Below are positions 27,974 through 35,162 of a stretch of 40,976 nt of DNA, piece after piece. A model generated the notes under the pieces. That model ran no database searches. It saw only the letters and a program-made list of their open reading frames with translations, and was not told where the DNA came from. The first letter of the stretch is position 1, and each line of letters begins with the position of its first letter. Made by a program: the position numbers and the translations under genes. This stretch comes from Ruminococcus sp. (GTDB lineage Bacteria; Bacillota; Clostridia; Oscillospirales; Acutalibacteraceae), in the NCBI GenBank assembly GCA_017481885.1, contig JAFUOM010000010.1, positions 1-40,976 of the forward strand, read 5' to 3'.

Positions 27974-28105
27974 GCGCCGAGGTCCGAAGCCCTCAAAAGT
28001 CAAAGACGAGTCTGCATTTTCGTAGTTGACGAATGTCAACGTAGGAAATCAATGCGAGACTGTGGACTTTTGAGGAGAAGCGGAGGACAACGAGGCGTGA
28101 TATTC
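27972..28105 (+). repeat. A-family nested-hairpin element, copy A7, fused to the dnaJ stop
   Basis: Starts with the dnaJ stop codon (TAAGCGCCGAGG) and ends AACGAGGCGTGATATT. It folds as one long hairpin: CCTCAAAAGTC with GACTTTTGAGG, GTCTGCATT with AATGCGAGAC, and apical GTTGAC-GAAT-GTCAAC (28025-28040). The dnaJ terminator follows at once. Confidence 0.88.
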
Positions 28106-28116
28106 TAGAAAATAGA

Positions 28117-28155
28117 TAACAGCGACGAGAACACAGAATCTCGCCGCTGTTTTTT
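28117..28155 (+). terminator. Terminator of the hrcA-dnaJ operon
   Basis: AACAGCGACGAGA pairs with TCTCGCCGCTGTT and is followed by TTTT. Confidence 0.85.
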
Positions 28156-28159
28156 CGTT

Positions 28160-28648
28160 TTAATATAATTCGTCAAGCTCCCATTTTATAGGATTGTTGT
28201 CGATGTATGTGTAGTGTTCAATATAATCACGCTCATTACGGATGATGTGCTCGATGAATAATTTTTGCCATATGCTATAACCAATTTGCTTTGACACATA
28301 TCCCTTCATCTGTTGTATAACCCGCGATATCGTAGGGGCGACCACTGGTCGTCCGTCTATGTTACCTTCAATACTAAGCAATAGGTGTATGTGGTTTGGC
28401 ATAACAACATAATTATCGATATTAACATCGGGATAGTGTATTGGTATCTGGCGTATTGCATCATCAACAATCTTGCCATATACAGACAGATTTGCACTTT
28501 GCGGACGAGCAATGCTCGCCCCTACATTATTCCACAACAACGGTTTCTTGTCTTTTGTACACACCGTCACAAAATACACGCCTGCGTTACTATAATCATA
28601 ACCATTCAATCGTGTTGGTTTGCGTTTTGGGAGCTTTTTGTTTTCCAT
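28160..28648 (-). CDS. REP-associated tyrosine transposase (Y1/IS200-like family)
   Basis: 162 residues. The HUH-nuclease core motif is VMPNHIHLLL with His86 and His88, and the C-terminal part IWQKLFIEHIIRNERDYIEH, then YIDNNPIKW, is typical of this family. These single-copy enzymes act on short palindromic REPs in the host chromosome. Remarkably, two REP copies lie inside its own coding sequence in frame: VGASIARPQ (residues 42-50) and DGRPVVAPT (98-106). Both sit in loops, just before conserved blocks (LSVYGKIVDD and ISRVIQQMKGY). The gene follows the XRE gene by 6 bp and may be read from the same promoter. The catalytic Tyr cannot be assigned safely by eye. Confidence 0.9.
   Translation of the reverse strand: MENKKLPKRKPTRLNGYDYSNAGVYFVTVCTKDKKPLLWNNVGASIARPQSANLSVYGKIVDDAIRQIPIHYPDVNIDNYVVMPNHIHLLLSIEGNIDGRPVVAPTISRVIQQMKGYVSKQIGYSIWQKLFIEHIIRNERDYIEHYTYIDNNPIKWELDELY
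28332..28355 (+). repeat. REP copy inside the transposase gene (first on the map)
   Basis: GTAGGGGCGACC pairs with GGTCGTCCG. It is read through in frame on the minus strand as DGRPVVAPT. Orientation is opposite to the copy at 28502. Confidence 0.85.
28502..28525 (-). repeat. REP copy inside the transposase gene (second on the map)
   Basis: On the minus strand GTAGGGGCGAGC pairs with GCTCGTCCG. It is read in frame as VGASIARPQ and matches the intergenic copy at 22668. Confidence 0.85.
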
Positions 28649-28654
28649 AAGCTT

Positions 28655-28867
28655 TTACTCTTCTTCGCTGTACTCTAGAATATCGCCTGCATCACACTGC
28701 AGAGCCTCGCAAATAGCCGCCAAGGTCTGGAAACGGATAGCTGTTACTTTGTTATTCTTGATTTTAGAGAGGTTGACGTTTGAGATGCCGACTTTTTCGG
28801 CAAGCTCGTTTAAAGACATTTTTCGCTCAACCATCATTCTGTCCAGTCTTAGTATAATTTTTCCCAT
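28655..28867 (-). CDS. Small XRE-family transcriptional regulator
   Basis: 70 residues, nearly only a Cro/CI-type helix-turn-helix: RMMVERKMSLNELAEKVGIS then NVNLSKIKNNKVTAIRFQTL and LAAICEALQCDAGDILEY, the last stretch typical of the small single-domain regulators that travel with DUF2975 genes. It begins 12 bp after the DUF2975 gene and so is co-transcribed. Targets are not known; autoregulation of the unit is a fair guess. Confidence 0.88.
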   Translation of the reverse strand: MGKIILRLDRMMVERKMSLNELAEKVGISNVNLSKIKNNKVTAIRFQTLAAICEALQCDAGDILEYSEEE

Positions 28868-28879
28868 ATTTTCCTCCGA

Positions 28880-29449
28880 TTAAAGCAGTCCGTCAACTTC
28901 TTCTTCGAGCTGTGCACCGTAAGAGAAAATCTGTGTCAGGCACAGGCACACAAGACCTACGACAACACCTTCCAGCGAAACAGAAACACCAACAGGAGTG
29001 CCGTTAATGAGGGAAACCACATAGACGATTGTTGTTAACACAAAGCTGAAAACAGGTATTGCGATTGAAAGAATACCGATGTTCTTAACACGTTTTACAA
29101 CGTCTTTCTGGAATGGAGATGTGCTTTCTGCCTTTTCGTATCTGCCCGAGATTGTGTGCAGAATGATGTCGAGATTGCGGAAAATCAGTGCTATTAAAGC
29201 AAATGCGATAACGGTGCCTAAAAAATACATCGACAGCGCAAAGTAGTTGATAACCCCTGTATTGGTGATTACTCCCAGCTCAAAGCCAATACTTTGCATC
29301 ATGTGGGGTTCTCCTGCAACGATTTCTTGTGCCACATCTTTGTTGAACGAGCCCGCAAATACGATTAAACCTGCCACAACGCCAATCCAAGCTCCAATTT
29401 CAGCGATTTTAGAAATCACCGACAATGTTCTGTTAAGTCCTTTTTTCAT
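28880..29449 (-). CDS. DUF2975 membrane protein
   Basis: 189 residues with four hydrophobic segments (IGAWIGVVAGLIVFAG; YFALSMYFLGTVIAFALIAL; IGILSIAIPVFSFVLTTIVY; VVVGLVCLCLTQIFSYG) and the family-like RNLDIILHTISGRYEKAEST loop. DUF2975 proteins are almost always followed by a small XRE regulator, as here, so the pair is probably a sensor or regulated membrane protein with its regulator. The mechanism is unknown. The last residues EEEVDGLL are the usual C-terminus. Confidence 0.8.
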   Translation of the reverse strand: MKKGLNRTLSVISKIAEIGAWIGVVAGLIVFAGSFNKDVAQEIVAGEPHMMQSIGFELGVITNTGVINYFALSMYFLGTVIAFALIALIFRNLDIILHTISGRYEKAESTSPFQKDVVKRVKNIGILSIAIPVFSFVLTTIVYVVSLINGTPVGVSVSLEGVVVGLVCLCLTQIFSYGAQLEEEVDGLL

Positions 29450-29541
29450 TTTAAAATACCTCCAAGTACCGACCGATTAAACGGTCACTCATTTAACTTC
29501 CAAATTTTCTAAAAATTTTCTCAAACGCGTTTGTTGAGGCT

Positions 29542-29570
29542 AATATAACACAGCTTTTTACGTTTGTCAA
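29542..29570 (-). promoter_or_regulatory. Strong promoter for the DUF2975-XRE unit
   Basis: On the minus strand TTGACA, 17-bp spacer, TATATT, with about 90 bp of leader before the DUF2975 ATG. It shares GTGTTATATTAGCCT with the promoter at 5887-5915. Confidence 0.75.
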
Positions 29571-29670
29571 TAGATTTTTAACGTAAAACATTAAAAAATA
29601 TTCGAAAAAGATTAAAACAATATCGTAAAACGTAAACCAACCCTATAAAATGGGAGCTTGACGATTTATA

Positions 29671-29699
29671 TTGAAATATCCGCTGAAATGGTTTATTAT
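29671..29699 (+). promoter_or_regulatory. Promoter for prmA
   Basis: TTGAAA, 17-bp spacer, TATTAT, 35 bp before the prmA ATG. Confidence 0.65.
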
Positions 29700-29734
29700 A
29701 TGTGATGTATGTAAAACAAAGAAAGGGTGCTACT

Positions 29735-30655
29735 ATGGAGTGGACACAAATTACGATTAATGTAAGCCCTAAAGACGTTGATTTAGCGGGCGACATTGCG
29801 AATATGACCGTGCCGTACGGCATATATATTGAAGATTACACTGACCTTGAAATCGGCGTGCAGGAGATTGCTCACGTAGATTTGATTGATGAGGACTTGC
29901 TCAAAAAGGACAGAAATGTTGCTAAAATTCATATCTACATCGACCCTGAGGATTCACCTGCTGACGCAATTGCGTTTTTGACTGAGCGTTATCTTTCAGA
30001 GGGTATTGAGCACAGCATCGAAGAAGAAAAGTGCGAAGAAGACGACTGGCTCAACAACTGGAGAAAGTATTTCAAGCCGACTAAGGTTGGAAAAAAGCTC
30101 CTGATTTGCCCATCCTGGTATGAGGTGGAAGACACAGAGGGCAGAGTTGTGCTTGATATTGACCCAGGGCTAGCATTTGGTACAGGTAAGCACGAAACAA
30201 CACGCCTTTGCCTTTCGACCTTGGAGCAGTATGTAAAGGAAGGCTCAACTGTGCTTGACGTCGGTTGCGGTTCGGGAATACTCGGCATCGCTTCAATTTT
30301 ATTTGGAGCAGAAAGTGCGTTTGGTGTTGATATTGACCAGATGGCAGTTCGCACAGCGGTTGAAAACGCTAAAGTTAACAACGTCAGCGACAAATTCGAG
30401 GTAGTCTGCGGTGACCTGACCGAAAAGGTAGAGGGAAAATACGACATTATTGTTGCAAATATCGTTGCAGATGCTATAATATTCTTGTCAAAAGGCGTTC
30501 GTGAATTTATGAACGACGACACAGTTTACATTATGAGCGGTATCATCGACACTCGTGTTGACGATGTGCTAAACGCTCTTAAAGATGATTTTACTGTCAT
30601 CGACAAGATTTTTGATAACGGTTGGTACTGTTTAGTTGCAAAGAAGAAGAGCTGA
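29735..30655 (+). CDS. prmA: Ribosomal protein L11 methyltransferase
   Basis: 306 residues. The ATG at 29735 is chosen over a GTG 33 bp upstream because AAAGGG lies seven bases before it and MEWTQITI is the family start. The N-terminal L11-recognition domain is followed by the SAM-binding motif VLDVGCGSGILGIAS (about residue 173) and the NIVADAI motif that replaces the NPPY of related enzymes. It trimethylates L11 in the cytoplasm. Standalone gene. Confidence 0.93.
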   Translation: MEWTQITINVSPKDVDLAGDIANMTVPYGIYIEDYTDLEIGVQEIAHVDLIDEDLLKKDRNVAKIHIYIDPEDSPADAIAFLTERYLSEGIEHSIEEEKCEEDDWLNNWRKYFKPTKVGKKLLICPSWYEVEDTEGRVVLDIDPGLAFGTGKHETTRLCLSTLEQYVKEGSTVLDVGCGSGILGIASILFGAESAFGVDIDQMAVRTAVENAKVNNVSDKFEVVCGDLTEKVEGKYDIIVANIVADAIIFLSKGVREFMNDDTVYIMSGIIDTRVDDVLNALKDDFTVIDKIFDNGWYCLVAKKKS

Positions 30656-30667
30656 CACCGGTTTAAC

Positions 30668-30690
30668 AGACGACCAATGGTCGCCCCTAC
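30668..30690 (-). repeat. REP-type palindrome behind prmA
   Basis: On the minus strand GTAGGGGCGACC pairs with GGTCGTCT. It starts about 13 bases after the prmA stop. Confidence 0.75.
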
Positions 30691-30721
30691 AAAATGCAAC
30701 AGAAACGTTGATACTCAATTT

Positions 30722-30772
30722 GTAGGGGAGGGTTTCTACGCCCTCCCGTCGTGCGAAGCACCAACAAAATTT
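30722..30772 (+). repeat. REP-type palindrome with tail
   Basis: GTAGGGGAGGG pairs with CCCTCCCG; the tail GTGCGAAGCACCAACAAAAT follows. Confidence 0.75.
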
Positions 30773-30844
30773 GTGTTTCATCATAAAACCGTCACATTGT
30801 GCGATTATCATTTATCTTAACTTACATTATCGGAGGAATTTACA

Positions 30845-31414
30845 ATGAAAAAATCAAGCAGAGAGAAACTTAATTTATTCTTCTCATCATTTTTAGTTAT
30901 CGGTTACATTGTTTGCACATACTTCTTTATGTCGCTCACAACAAGAGTAAGCCAGAGCGTTGCTAACCTCATTCAGGTTGCTGTGTTTACACTCTTCGGT
31001 CTTATTGTTTTCTACGCAACAAGAGTTGGCGAAGGCGTTCCTATAAAGCGTTTTTCAGCTATCGTTTTATGTGTGCTTGATATCCCTGCACTTTTCGCAA
31101 TTATCGCAACTTTAGCTCCTGCATTCCCACTCCACGAAGCTTTAGCTGCTCAGCCAATCGTTATGACATTTGCTTGTGTTGCACTCGGTTACGGTATCCC
31201 ATACACATTCCTTTCAGGCTTTGAGCTTAAAGAGGAAATCGACGAGGATGCCTTAAACGCTGCTATGGTTGAGGGCGGTTTAGCTCAGGAACTCGCAGCT
31301 TTAGAAGAAACTGAAAACGCACAGGAAGTTACAGAAGAAGAGCTCTCAGACGAGGTTGCTACAGCTGACGACGTAAAAGAGCTCGAGGCTGTTGACGGTG
31401 CAGACGCTGAATAA
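30845..31414 (+). CDS. Membrane protein with acidic C-terminal tail, unknown function
   Basis: 189 residues. Four hydrophobic segments occupy residues 10-130 (LFFSSFLVIGYIVCTYFFM; LIQVAVFTLFGLIVFYA; FSAIVLCVLDIPALFAIIA; PIVMTFACVALGYGIPYTFL). The last about 60 residues are strongly acidic (ALEETENAQEVTEEELSDEV and on), probably cytoplasmic and disordered. GGAGGAATTTAC precedes the ATG. I do not recognise the family. Codon use is like that of the highly expressed genes nearby. Confidence 0.7.
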   Translation: MKKSSREKLNLFFSSFLVIGYIVCTYFFMSLTTRVSQSVANLIQVAVFTLFGLIVFYATRVGEGVPIKRFSAIVLCVLDIPALFAIIATLAPAFPLHEALAAQPIVMTFACVALGYGIPYTFLSGFELKEEIDEDALNAAMVEGGLAQELAALEETENAQEVTEEELSDEVATADDVKELEAVDGADAE

Positions 31415-31450
31415 TAGCATAGCATTTAAAAAATAATATTATATAACAAA

Positions 31451-31472
31451 AGGGCGGACAGATGTTCGCCCT
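31451..31472 (+). terminator. Possible weak terminator between the membrane protein gene and the Mrp gene
   Basis: AGGGCGGA pairs with TTCGCCCT. Only GAATTTTG follows, so termination may be partial and the Mrp gene may be read through. Confidence 0.4.
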
Positions 31473-31495
31473 GAATTTTGAAAGAGGGTATAATA

Positions 31496-32329
31496 ATGGG
31501 TTGTTCACATGATTGTTCAAATTGCAGCGAAAACTGCTCAGAGCGTACAGCTCCACAGGATTTAATCGAAAAGTTGAACTCTATGAGTTCAGTAAAAAAG
31601 GTCATCGGTATCGTGTCAGGTAAGGGTGGCGTAGGCAAAAGCCTTGTTACTTCTGCTTTAGCTGTTGAGCTTAACCGCCGTGGCTATAAGACAGCTGTGC
31701 TCGATGCTGATATCACCGGTCCGTCAATTCCAAAGGCTTTCGGCATCAAGGAAAAAGCTCTTGGCAACGAGTTCGGTATTTTACCACGTACAACAAAAAC
31801 AGGTATCGACATTATGTCAGTTAACCTGCTTTTACAGAACGAAACAGACCCTGTTGTATGGCGTGGCCCTGTAATTGCGGGCACAGTAAAGCAGTTCTGG
31901 ACAGACGTTATCTGGAAAGACGTTGACTATATGTTTGTTGATATGCCACCTGGAACAGGCGATGTTCCGCTGACCGTTTTCCAGTCACTTCCGCTTGACG
32001 GAATTGTTGTTGTAACATCTCCACAGGAGCTTGTTTCAATGATTGTAAGTAAGGCTATAAAGATGGCTGATATGATGAACATTCCGGTGCTCGGCGTAGT
32101 TGAGAATATGAGCTATTTCGAGTGCAAGGAGTGCAAAACTCAGCATAAGATTTTTGGCGAAAGCCACATTGACGACATTGCAAAAGAATTCGGCACACGA
32201 GTGCTTGCAAAGGTTCCAATGGACGATTCTCTTGCAAAGTGCGTTGATACAGGTTCAATCGAGCTGTTTGTGGGCAACTATTTTGAAGAAGCTACAAACA
32301 TCATCGAGGATGAACTGTCTGTAAAATAA
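31496..32329 (+). CDS. Mrp/NBP35-type P-loop ATPase (iron-sulfur carrier)
   Basis: 277 residues from the ATG at 31496 (GAGGG seven bases before). The N-terminal Cys cluster MGCSHDCSNCSENC is like that of NBP35-type proteins and of Clostridia Mrp homologues. Deviant Walker A GKGGVGKS follows at about residue 43, then DADITGPSIPKAFG. The C-terminal CKECK near residue 206 is the Fe-S-bridging CxxC-type motif at the dimer interface. It likely binds and hands on iron-sulfur clusters in the cytoplasm. The stop TAA is also the first TAA of an A-family element. Confidence 0.9.
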   Translation: MGCSHDCSNCSENCSERTAPQDLIEKLNSMSSVKKVIGIVSGKGGVGKSLVTSALAVELNRRGYKTAVLDADITGPSIPKAFGIKEKALGNEFGILPRTTKTGIDIMSVNLLLQNETDPVVWRGPVIAGTVKQFWTDVIWKDVDYMFVDMPPGTGDVPLTVFQSLPLDGIVVVTSPQELVSMIVSKAIKMADMMNIPVLGVVENMSYFECKECKTQHKIFGESHIDDIAKEFGTRVLAKVPMDDSLAKCVDTGSIELFVGNYFEEATNIIEDELSVK

Positions 32330-32478
32330 GTGCCGAGCACCGTAGCCCTCAAAAGTCAAAGTCGAGTCTGTATTTTCGCAGTTGACGAAGTCAACGTAGA
32401 AAATCAATGCGAGAATGTGGAGCTTTTGAGGATTAGCGGAGGTGAACGAGGCATGATATTGCTGTCGCAGACCAATAA
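32327..32478 (+). repeat. A-family nested-hairpin element, copy A8, fused to the Mrp gene stop
   Basis: Starts with the stop codon (TAAGTGCCGAG), outer stem CCTCAAAAG/CTTTTGAGG, apical GTTGAC-GAA-GTCAAC (32381-32395), 3' end ACGAGGCATGATATT, then GCTGTCGCAGACCAATA as also seen at A1. The terminator follows. Confidence 0.85.
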
Positions 32479-32485
32479 TTTATGG

Positions 32486-32514
32486 GTGTACCGTTTGGTG
32501 CACCCTTTTTTTGC
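32486..32514 (+). terminator. Terminator of the Mrp gene
   Basis: GGGTGTACC pairs with GGTGCACCC around GTTT and is followed by a run of seven T. Confidence 0.9.
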
Positions 32515-32536
32515 CCATACTACATTGGGTGATACT

Positions 32537-32956
32537 ATGGAAGAACTGCCATCAAAAGCAAAAGCCGTGATGGGAATTTACGGTGCGGCGGCAACGCTTG
32601 CTCAAAGCTCGTTTGCATTTTTCGGGTTTAACAGGGAAGATTTTATTGTAATTTTAGTGTCGTTGTTTATTGCGTCAACTGTCGGTAGCTATGTATACAT
32701 CGTGCTGTTTTTCAGACACTATCGTTACTATATCTCGCACGGAGTTATTGTAATAAAAAAAGGTGCCCTCTTTAAAAGAAGACACCTGATATATGTTGAC
32801 AAAATCAGCACCATTACCATTCACGAAAGCTTTGTGCACCGATGGTTTGGGCTGTGCACAGTATACTTTCACGTTCAAGGAAGTGTTGTTAGGCTGTCGT
32901 TTGTGAGTGTTGAAAAATCAGACGAGTTGCAAAAAATTCTTGATAGCCACCATTGA
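32537..32956 (+). CDS. Bacterial PH-domain membrane protein
   Basis: 139 residues from the ATG at 32537. An earlier in-frame ATG (32453) lies inside the A8 element in front of the Mrp gene terminator, so I reject it, although GGAGGTG precedes it. Two membrane segments (VMGIYGAAATLAQSSFAFFG; FIVILVSLFIASTVGSYVYI) are followed by a bPH2-type domain (YYISHGVIVIKKGALFKRRH, then IYVDKISTITI and RWFGLCTVYFHVQG). Proteins of this kind sit in the membrane with unknown roles. The 3' end overlaps the convergent mtnN gene by 39 bp. The RBS (GGGTGA) is modest. Confidence 0.75.
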   Translation: MEELPSKAKAVMGIYGAAATLAQSSFAFFGFNREDFIVILVSLFIASTVGSYVYIVLFFRHYRYYISHGVIVIKKGALFKRRHLIYVDKISTITIHESFVHRWFGLCTVYFHVQGSVVRLSFVSVEKSDELQKILDSHH

Positions 32957-33613
32957 TTTGTCAGCGGCTAAAAAGCGGAATTCCATAAAGTCCATAAAAT
33001 CGTTTTCGTCAAAATCGTCAGAGATGCAACGTAGCACTGCACAAGGCACTTCGTTTCTGTAGCACACCTGAGCCACAGCACCGCCCTCCATTTCGCACGC
33101 AACGGCTGAAAATTCGTCTGCGATGCTCTGTCGCATTGCTTTTTCTGCTACGAAAATGTCGCCTGTTGCAATTCGAGCGAGCATTACGTTTGTGTTCTCA
33201 ATATCCCTGCACGCTTCAAAAAGTTTTTGTGCAACGTCCGCGTTTACAGGAATGTCGATTCTTGTTTCGTCGTTGTACTGAATCAGTCCCTTAGGGTCGC
33301 CCATCTGTGTGCCGTCAAAATCGTGCTGAACGCAGTCTTTTGAGATTACAATGTCGCCGATTTTAAGCTCACGGGAAACCGAGCCTGCAATGCCTGAGTT
33401 GATGATAACATCAGGGCTGTAGTGGTCAATCATCACCTGTGTACTCATAGCAGCGTTTACCTTGCCGATACCGCACTCGGTCATAACAACTTCTTTGCCG
33501 TTGATGGTACCTGAAATGTACTTCATTTTAGCGTAAGTGTTTTCTTCTTTGTTACTAAGTAATTTTGTAAGCTCTTCAACCTCGATTGAAAGAGCACAGA
33601 TAATACCAATCAT
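32918..33613 (-). CDS. mtnN: 5'-methylthioadenosine/S-adenosylhomocysteine nucleosidase
   Basis: 231 residues, normal family length. It splits MTA and SAH to adenine and the thio-sugar in the methyl cycle and in sulfur salvage. The N-terminal MIGIICALSIEVEEL holds the catalytic Glu; INSGIAGSV and ACEMEGGAVAQVCY (substrate Glu) are conserved. The catalytic Asp region is RCISDDFDEND, where the family usually has RxISDxAD, so the Asp is present. It lies downstream of rsmE on the same strand and its 3' end overlaps the PH-domain gene. Confidence 0.93.
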   Translation of the reverse strand: MIGIICALSIEVEELTKLLSNKEENTYAKMKYISGTINGKEVVMTECGIGKVNAAMSTQVMIDHYSPDVIINSGIAGSVSRELKIGDIVISKDCVQHDFDGTQMGDPKGLIQYNDETRIDIPVNADVAQKLFEACRDIENTNVMLARIATGDIFVAEKAMRQSIADEFSAVACEMEGGAVAQVCYRNEVPCAVLRCISDDFDENDFMDFMEFRFLAADKSMVAIKNFLQLV

Positions 33614-33633
33614 TTTGTTCTCCTAGTCTATGT

Positions 33634-34359
33634 TTATTCTAAATTTTTTGTTTGGTACATCACGCCTGCGATACCTGCAATCGGTGCAGTTTGTGCACGC
33701 AGTATTCGTGAACCTAAAGTTAAAGCTGTGGCACCGTTTTCTTTTAAAAGCTCAATTTCAGCTTCTTCAAAACCGCCCTCACTGCCTACAAACATAGCAA
33801 GCGTTTTTGTGTTTTCGTCAACAGTGTCCCTTAGTTTTTCTCCGCCACATTCGTAAAAAACAACAGCTTTCTCAAAGTCGGAAAGTGTCTTTGACGCTTC
33901 CTTTAAAGTCATCATATCCTTGACCTGAGGGATGATACCTCTGCGTGACTGAGAAGCTGCGTTGTCGGCAATTTTTTGCCATCTTTGCACCTTTTTCTTC
34001 ATCTGCTTTTCGTCAGGACGTGAAATACATCTTGCTGTTAGTACGGGTACGATTTCGTACACGCCAAGCTCAACGGATTTCTGAACAATATCGTCCATTT
34101 TGTCGCCTTTTGTCAGTGCCATAAACAGCGTGATTTTAACGCTGGGTTCCTGCTCGCAAACAGTTGATGACAGCACCTTTACCGTTACCGTGTCAGTGGA
34201 AAAAGCGGTGATTTCACACTCGTGTCGTCTGCCGTCGGTTGTGCACAGTGTGAGTGCTTCGCCTATTTTCATCCTCAGCGATTTTGAGATGTGTCTGGCA
34301 TCTTCACCAATTATGTCAAAGCTGTCGCTTAAAATTTCGTCAGTAAAAAACCAAGCCAT
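33634..34359 (-). CDS. rsmE: 16S rRNA m3U1498 methyltransferase
   Basis: 241 residues. The N-terminal PUA-like domain (HISKSLRMKIGEALTLCT) and SPOUT methyltransferase domain with the knot motifs FVGSEGGFEEAEIELLKENG and LTLGSRILRAQTAPIAGIAG are diagnostic. It methylates U1498 of 16S rRNA. Two genes, rsmE then mtnN, are separated by 20 bp and probably form one unit; both consume or recycle SAM-derived products. Confidence 0.94.
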   Translation of the reverse strand: MAWFFTDEILSDSFDIIGEDARHISKSLRMKIGEALTLCTTDGRRHECEITAFSTDTVTVKVLSSTVCEQEPSVKITLFMALTKGDKMDDIVQKSVELGVYEIVPVLTARCISRPDEKQMKKKVQRWQKIADNAASQSRRGIIPQVKDMMTLKEASKTLSDFEKAVVFYECGGEKLRDTVDENTKTLAMFVGSEGGFEEAEIELLKENGATALTLGSRILRAQTAPIAGIAGVMYQTKNLE

Positions 34360-34411
34360 AAGTATTCTCCAGTCTAATTGTTAATAAAATGATAACAGAT
34401 GTCGCAATGGA

Positions 34412-34440
34412 TTGCAATATTTTAAGTTATTTGGTAGAAT
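34412..34440 (+). promoter_or_regulatory. Promoter for pncC
   Basis: TTGCAA, 17-bp spacer, TAGAAT, about 63 bp before the ATG. Confidence 0.6.
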
Positions 34441-34503
34441 GAACCTGCATACGAGGCTGTAAAGTGATGTTTTTGCAAATACCCATATATTTGAGGAGAA
34501 ATT

Positions 34504-35040
34504 ATGAAAGCACAGGAATTTTTAGATATACTGAGTAAGGAGAACATCGACATAAAAGAACTGTCGGCGCTTGTGGTCGAAGCGCTCTCCAAAAAATCGC
34601 TCAAGATTGCAACCGCAGAAAGCTGTACAGGTGGAATGATTTCGTCGCTGATTACAGATGTTTCGGGTTCATCGCAGGTTTTTGATTGTGGAGTGTGTTC
34701 TTATTCAAACGATATTAAACGCAAAATTCTTGGTGTAAAAGAAGATACGCTGATGACCTACGGTGCTGTGTCGGACAGAGTCGCAATGGAAATGGCACGA
34801 GGTGTCAGACTGCTGTCAAACGCGGACATCGGCATCTCGACAACCGGAATTGCAGGCCCTATGGGTGGCACAATGTACAAACCTGTCGGACTTGTTTATA
34901 TTGGCGTCAGTACCAAAAACGGGCTGATTGCACACAAGGTGTTGATGGGCGAGGGCAGAGACCCACAACGTAGGCGAATCAGGGAACTTAGTAGCGCTTG
35001 TGCGCTGTATTACGCTTTGCACGAAATTGGCGAAATATAG
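34504..35040 (+). CDS. pncC: CinA C-terminal family protein (nicotinamide-nucleotide amidase)
   Basis: 178 residues, a standalone CinA C-terminal domain without the N-terminal molybdopterin-binding part. Motifs: AESCTGGMISSLIT, SGSSQVF, SYSNDIKRKILGV, GAVSDRVAMEMA, GIAGPMGGTMYKPVGLVYIG. Members deamidate NMN to nicotinate mononucleotide in the pyridine nucleotide cycle. The usual GG after SSQVF reads DCG here. GAGGAGAAATT precedes the ATG. Confidence 0.9.
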   Translation: MKAQEFLDILSKENIDIKELSALVVEALSKKSLKIATAESCTGGMISSLITDVSGSSQVFDCGVCSYSNDIKRKILGVKEDTLMTYGAVSDRVAMEMARGVRLLSNADIGISTTGIAGPMGGTMYKPVGLVYIGVSTKNGLIAHKVLMGEGRDPQRRRIRELSSACALYYALHEIGEI

Positions 35041-35050
35041 TAAAAAAGTA

Positions 35051-35079
35051 TTGTATTTTGTACCTTTGTATGCTATTAT
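35051..35079 (+). promoter_or_regulatory. Promoter of malQ-glgP
   Basis: TTGTAT, 17-bp spacer, TATTAT, 84 bp before the malQ ATG. Confidence 0.65.
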
Positions 35080-35162
35080 ATTGCTGTATGTTTTACCTTG
35101 GGGTATAACATCTTGGTCTTTCACATTATTATTTGGTTAAATAAAAGACAGGAGTTGATTTT

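Noticed and set aside
32330-32536. N-terminal extension of the PH-domain protein into the A8 element, or start at ATG 32453 with GGAGGTG before it
   Set aside because: The extension is repeat sequence and a strong intrinsic terminator (32486-32514) lies between that ATG and the conserved part of the gene.
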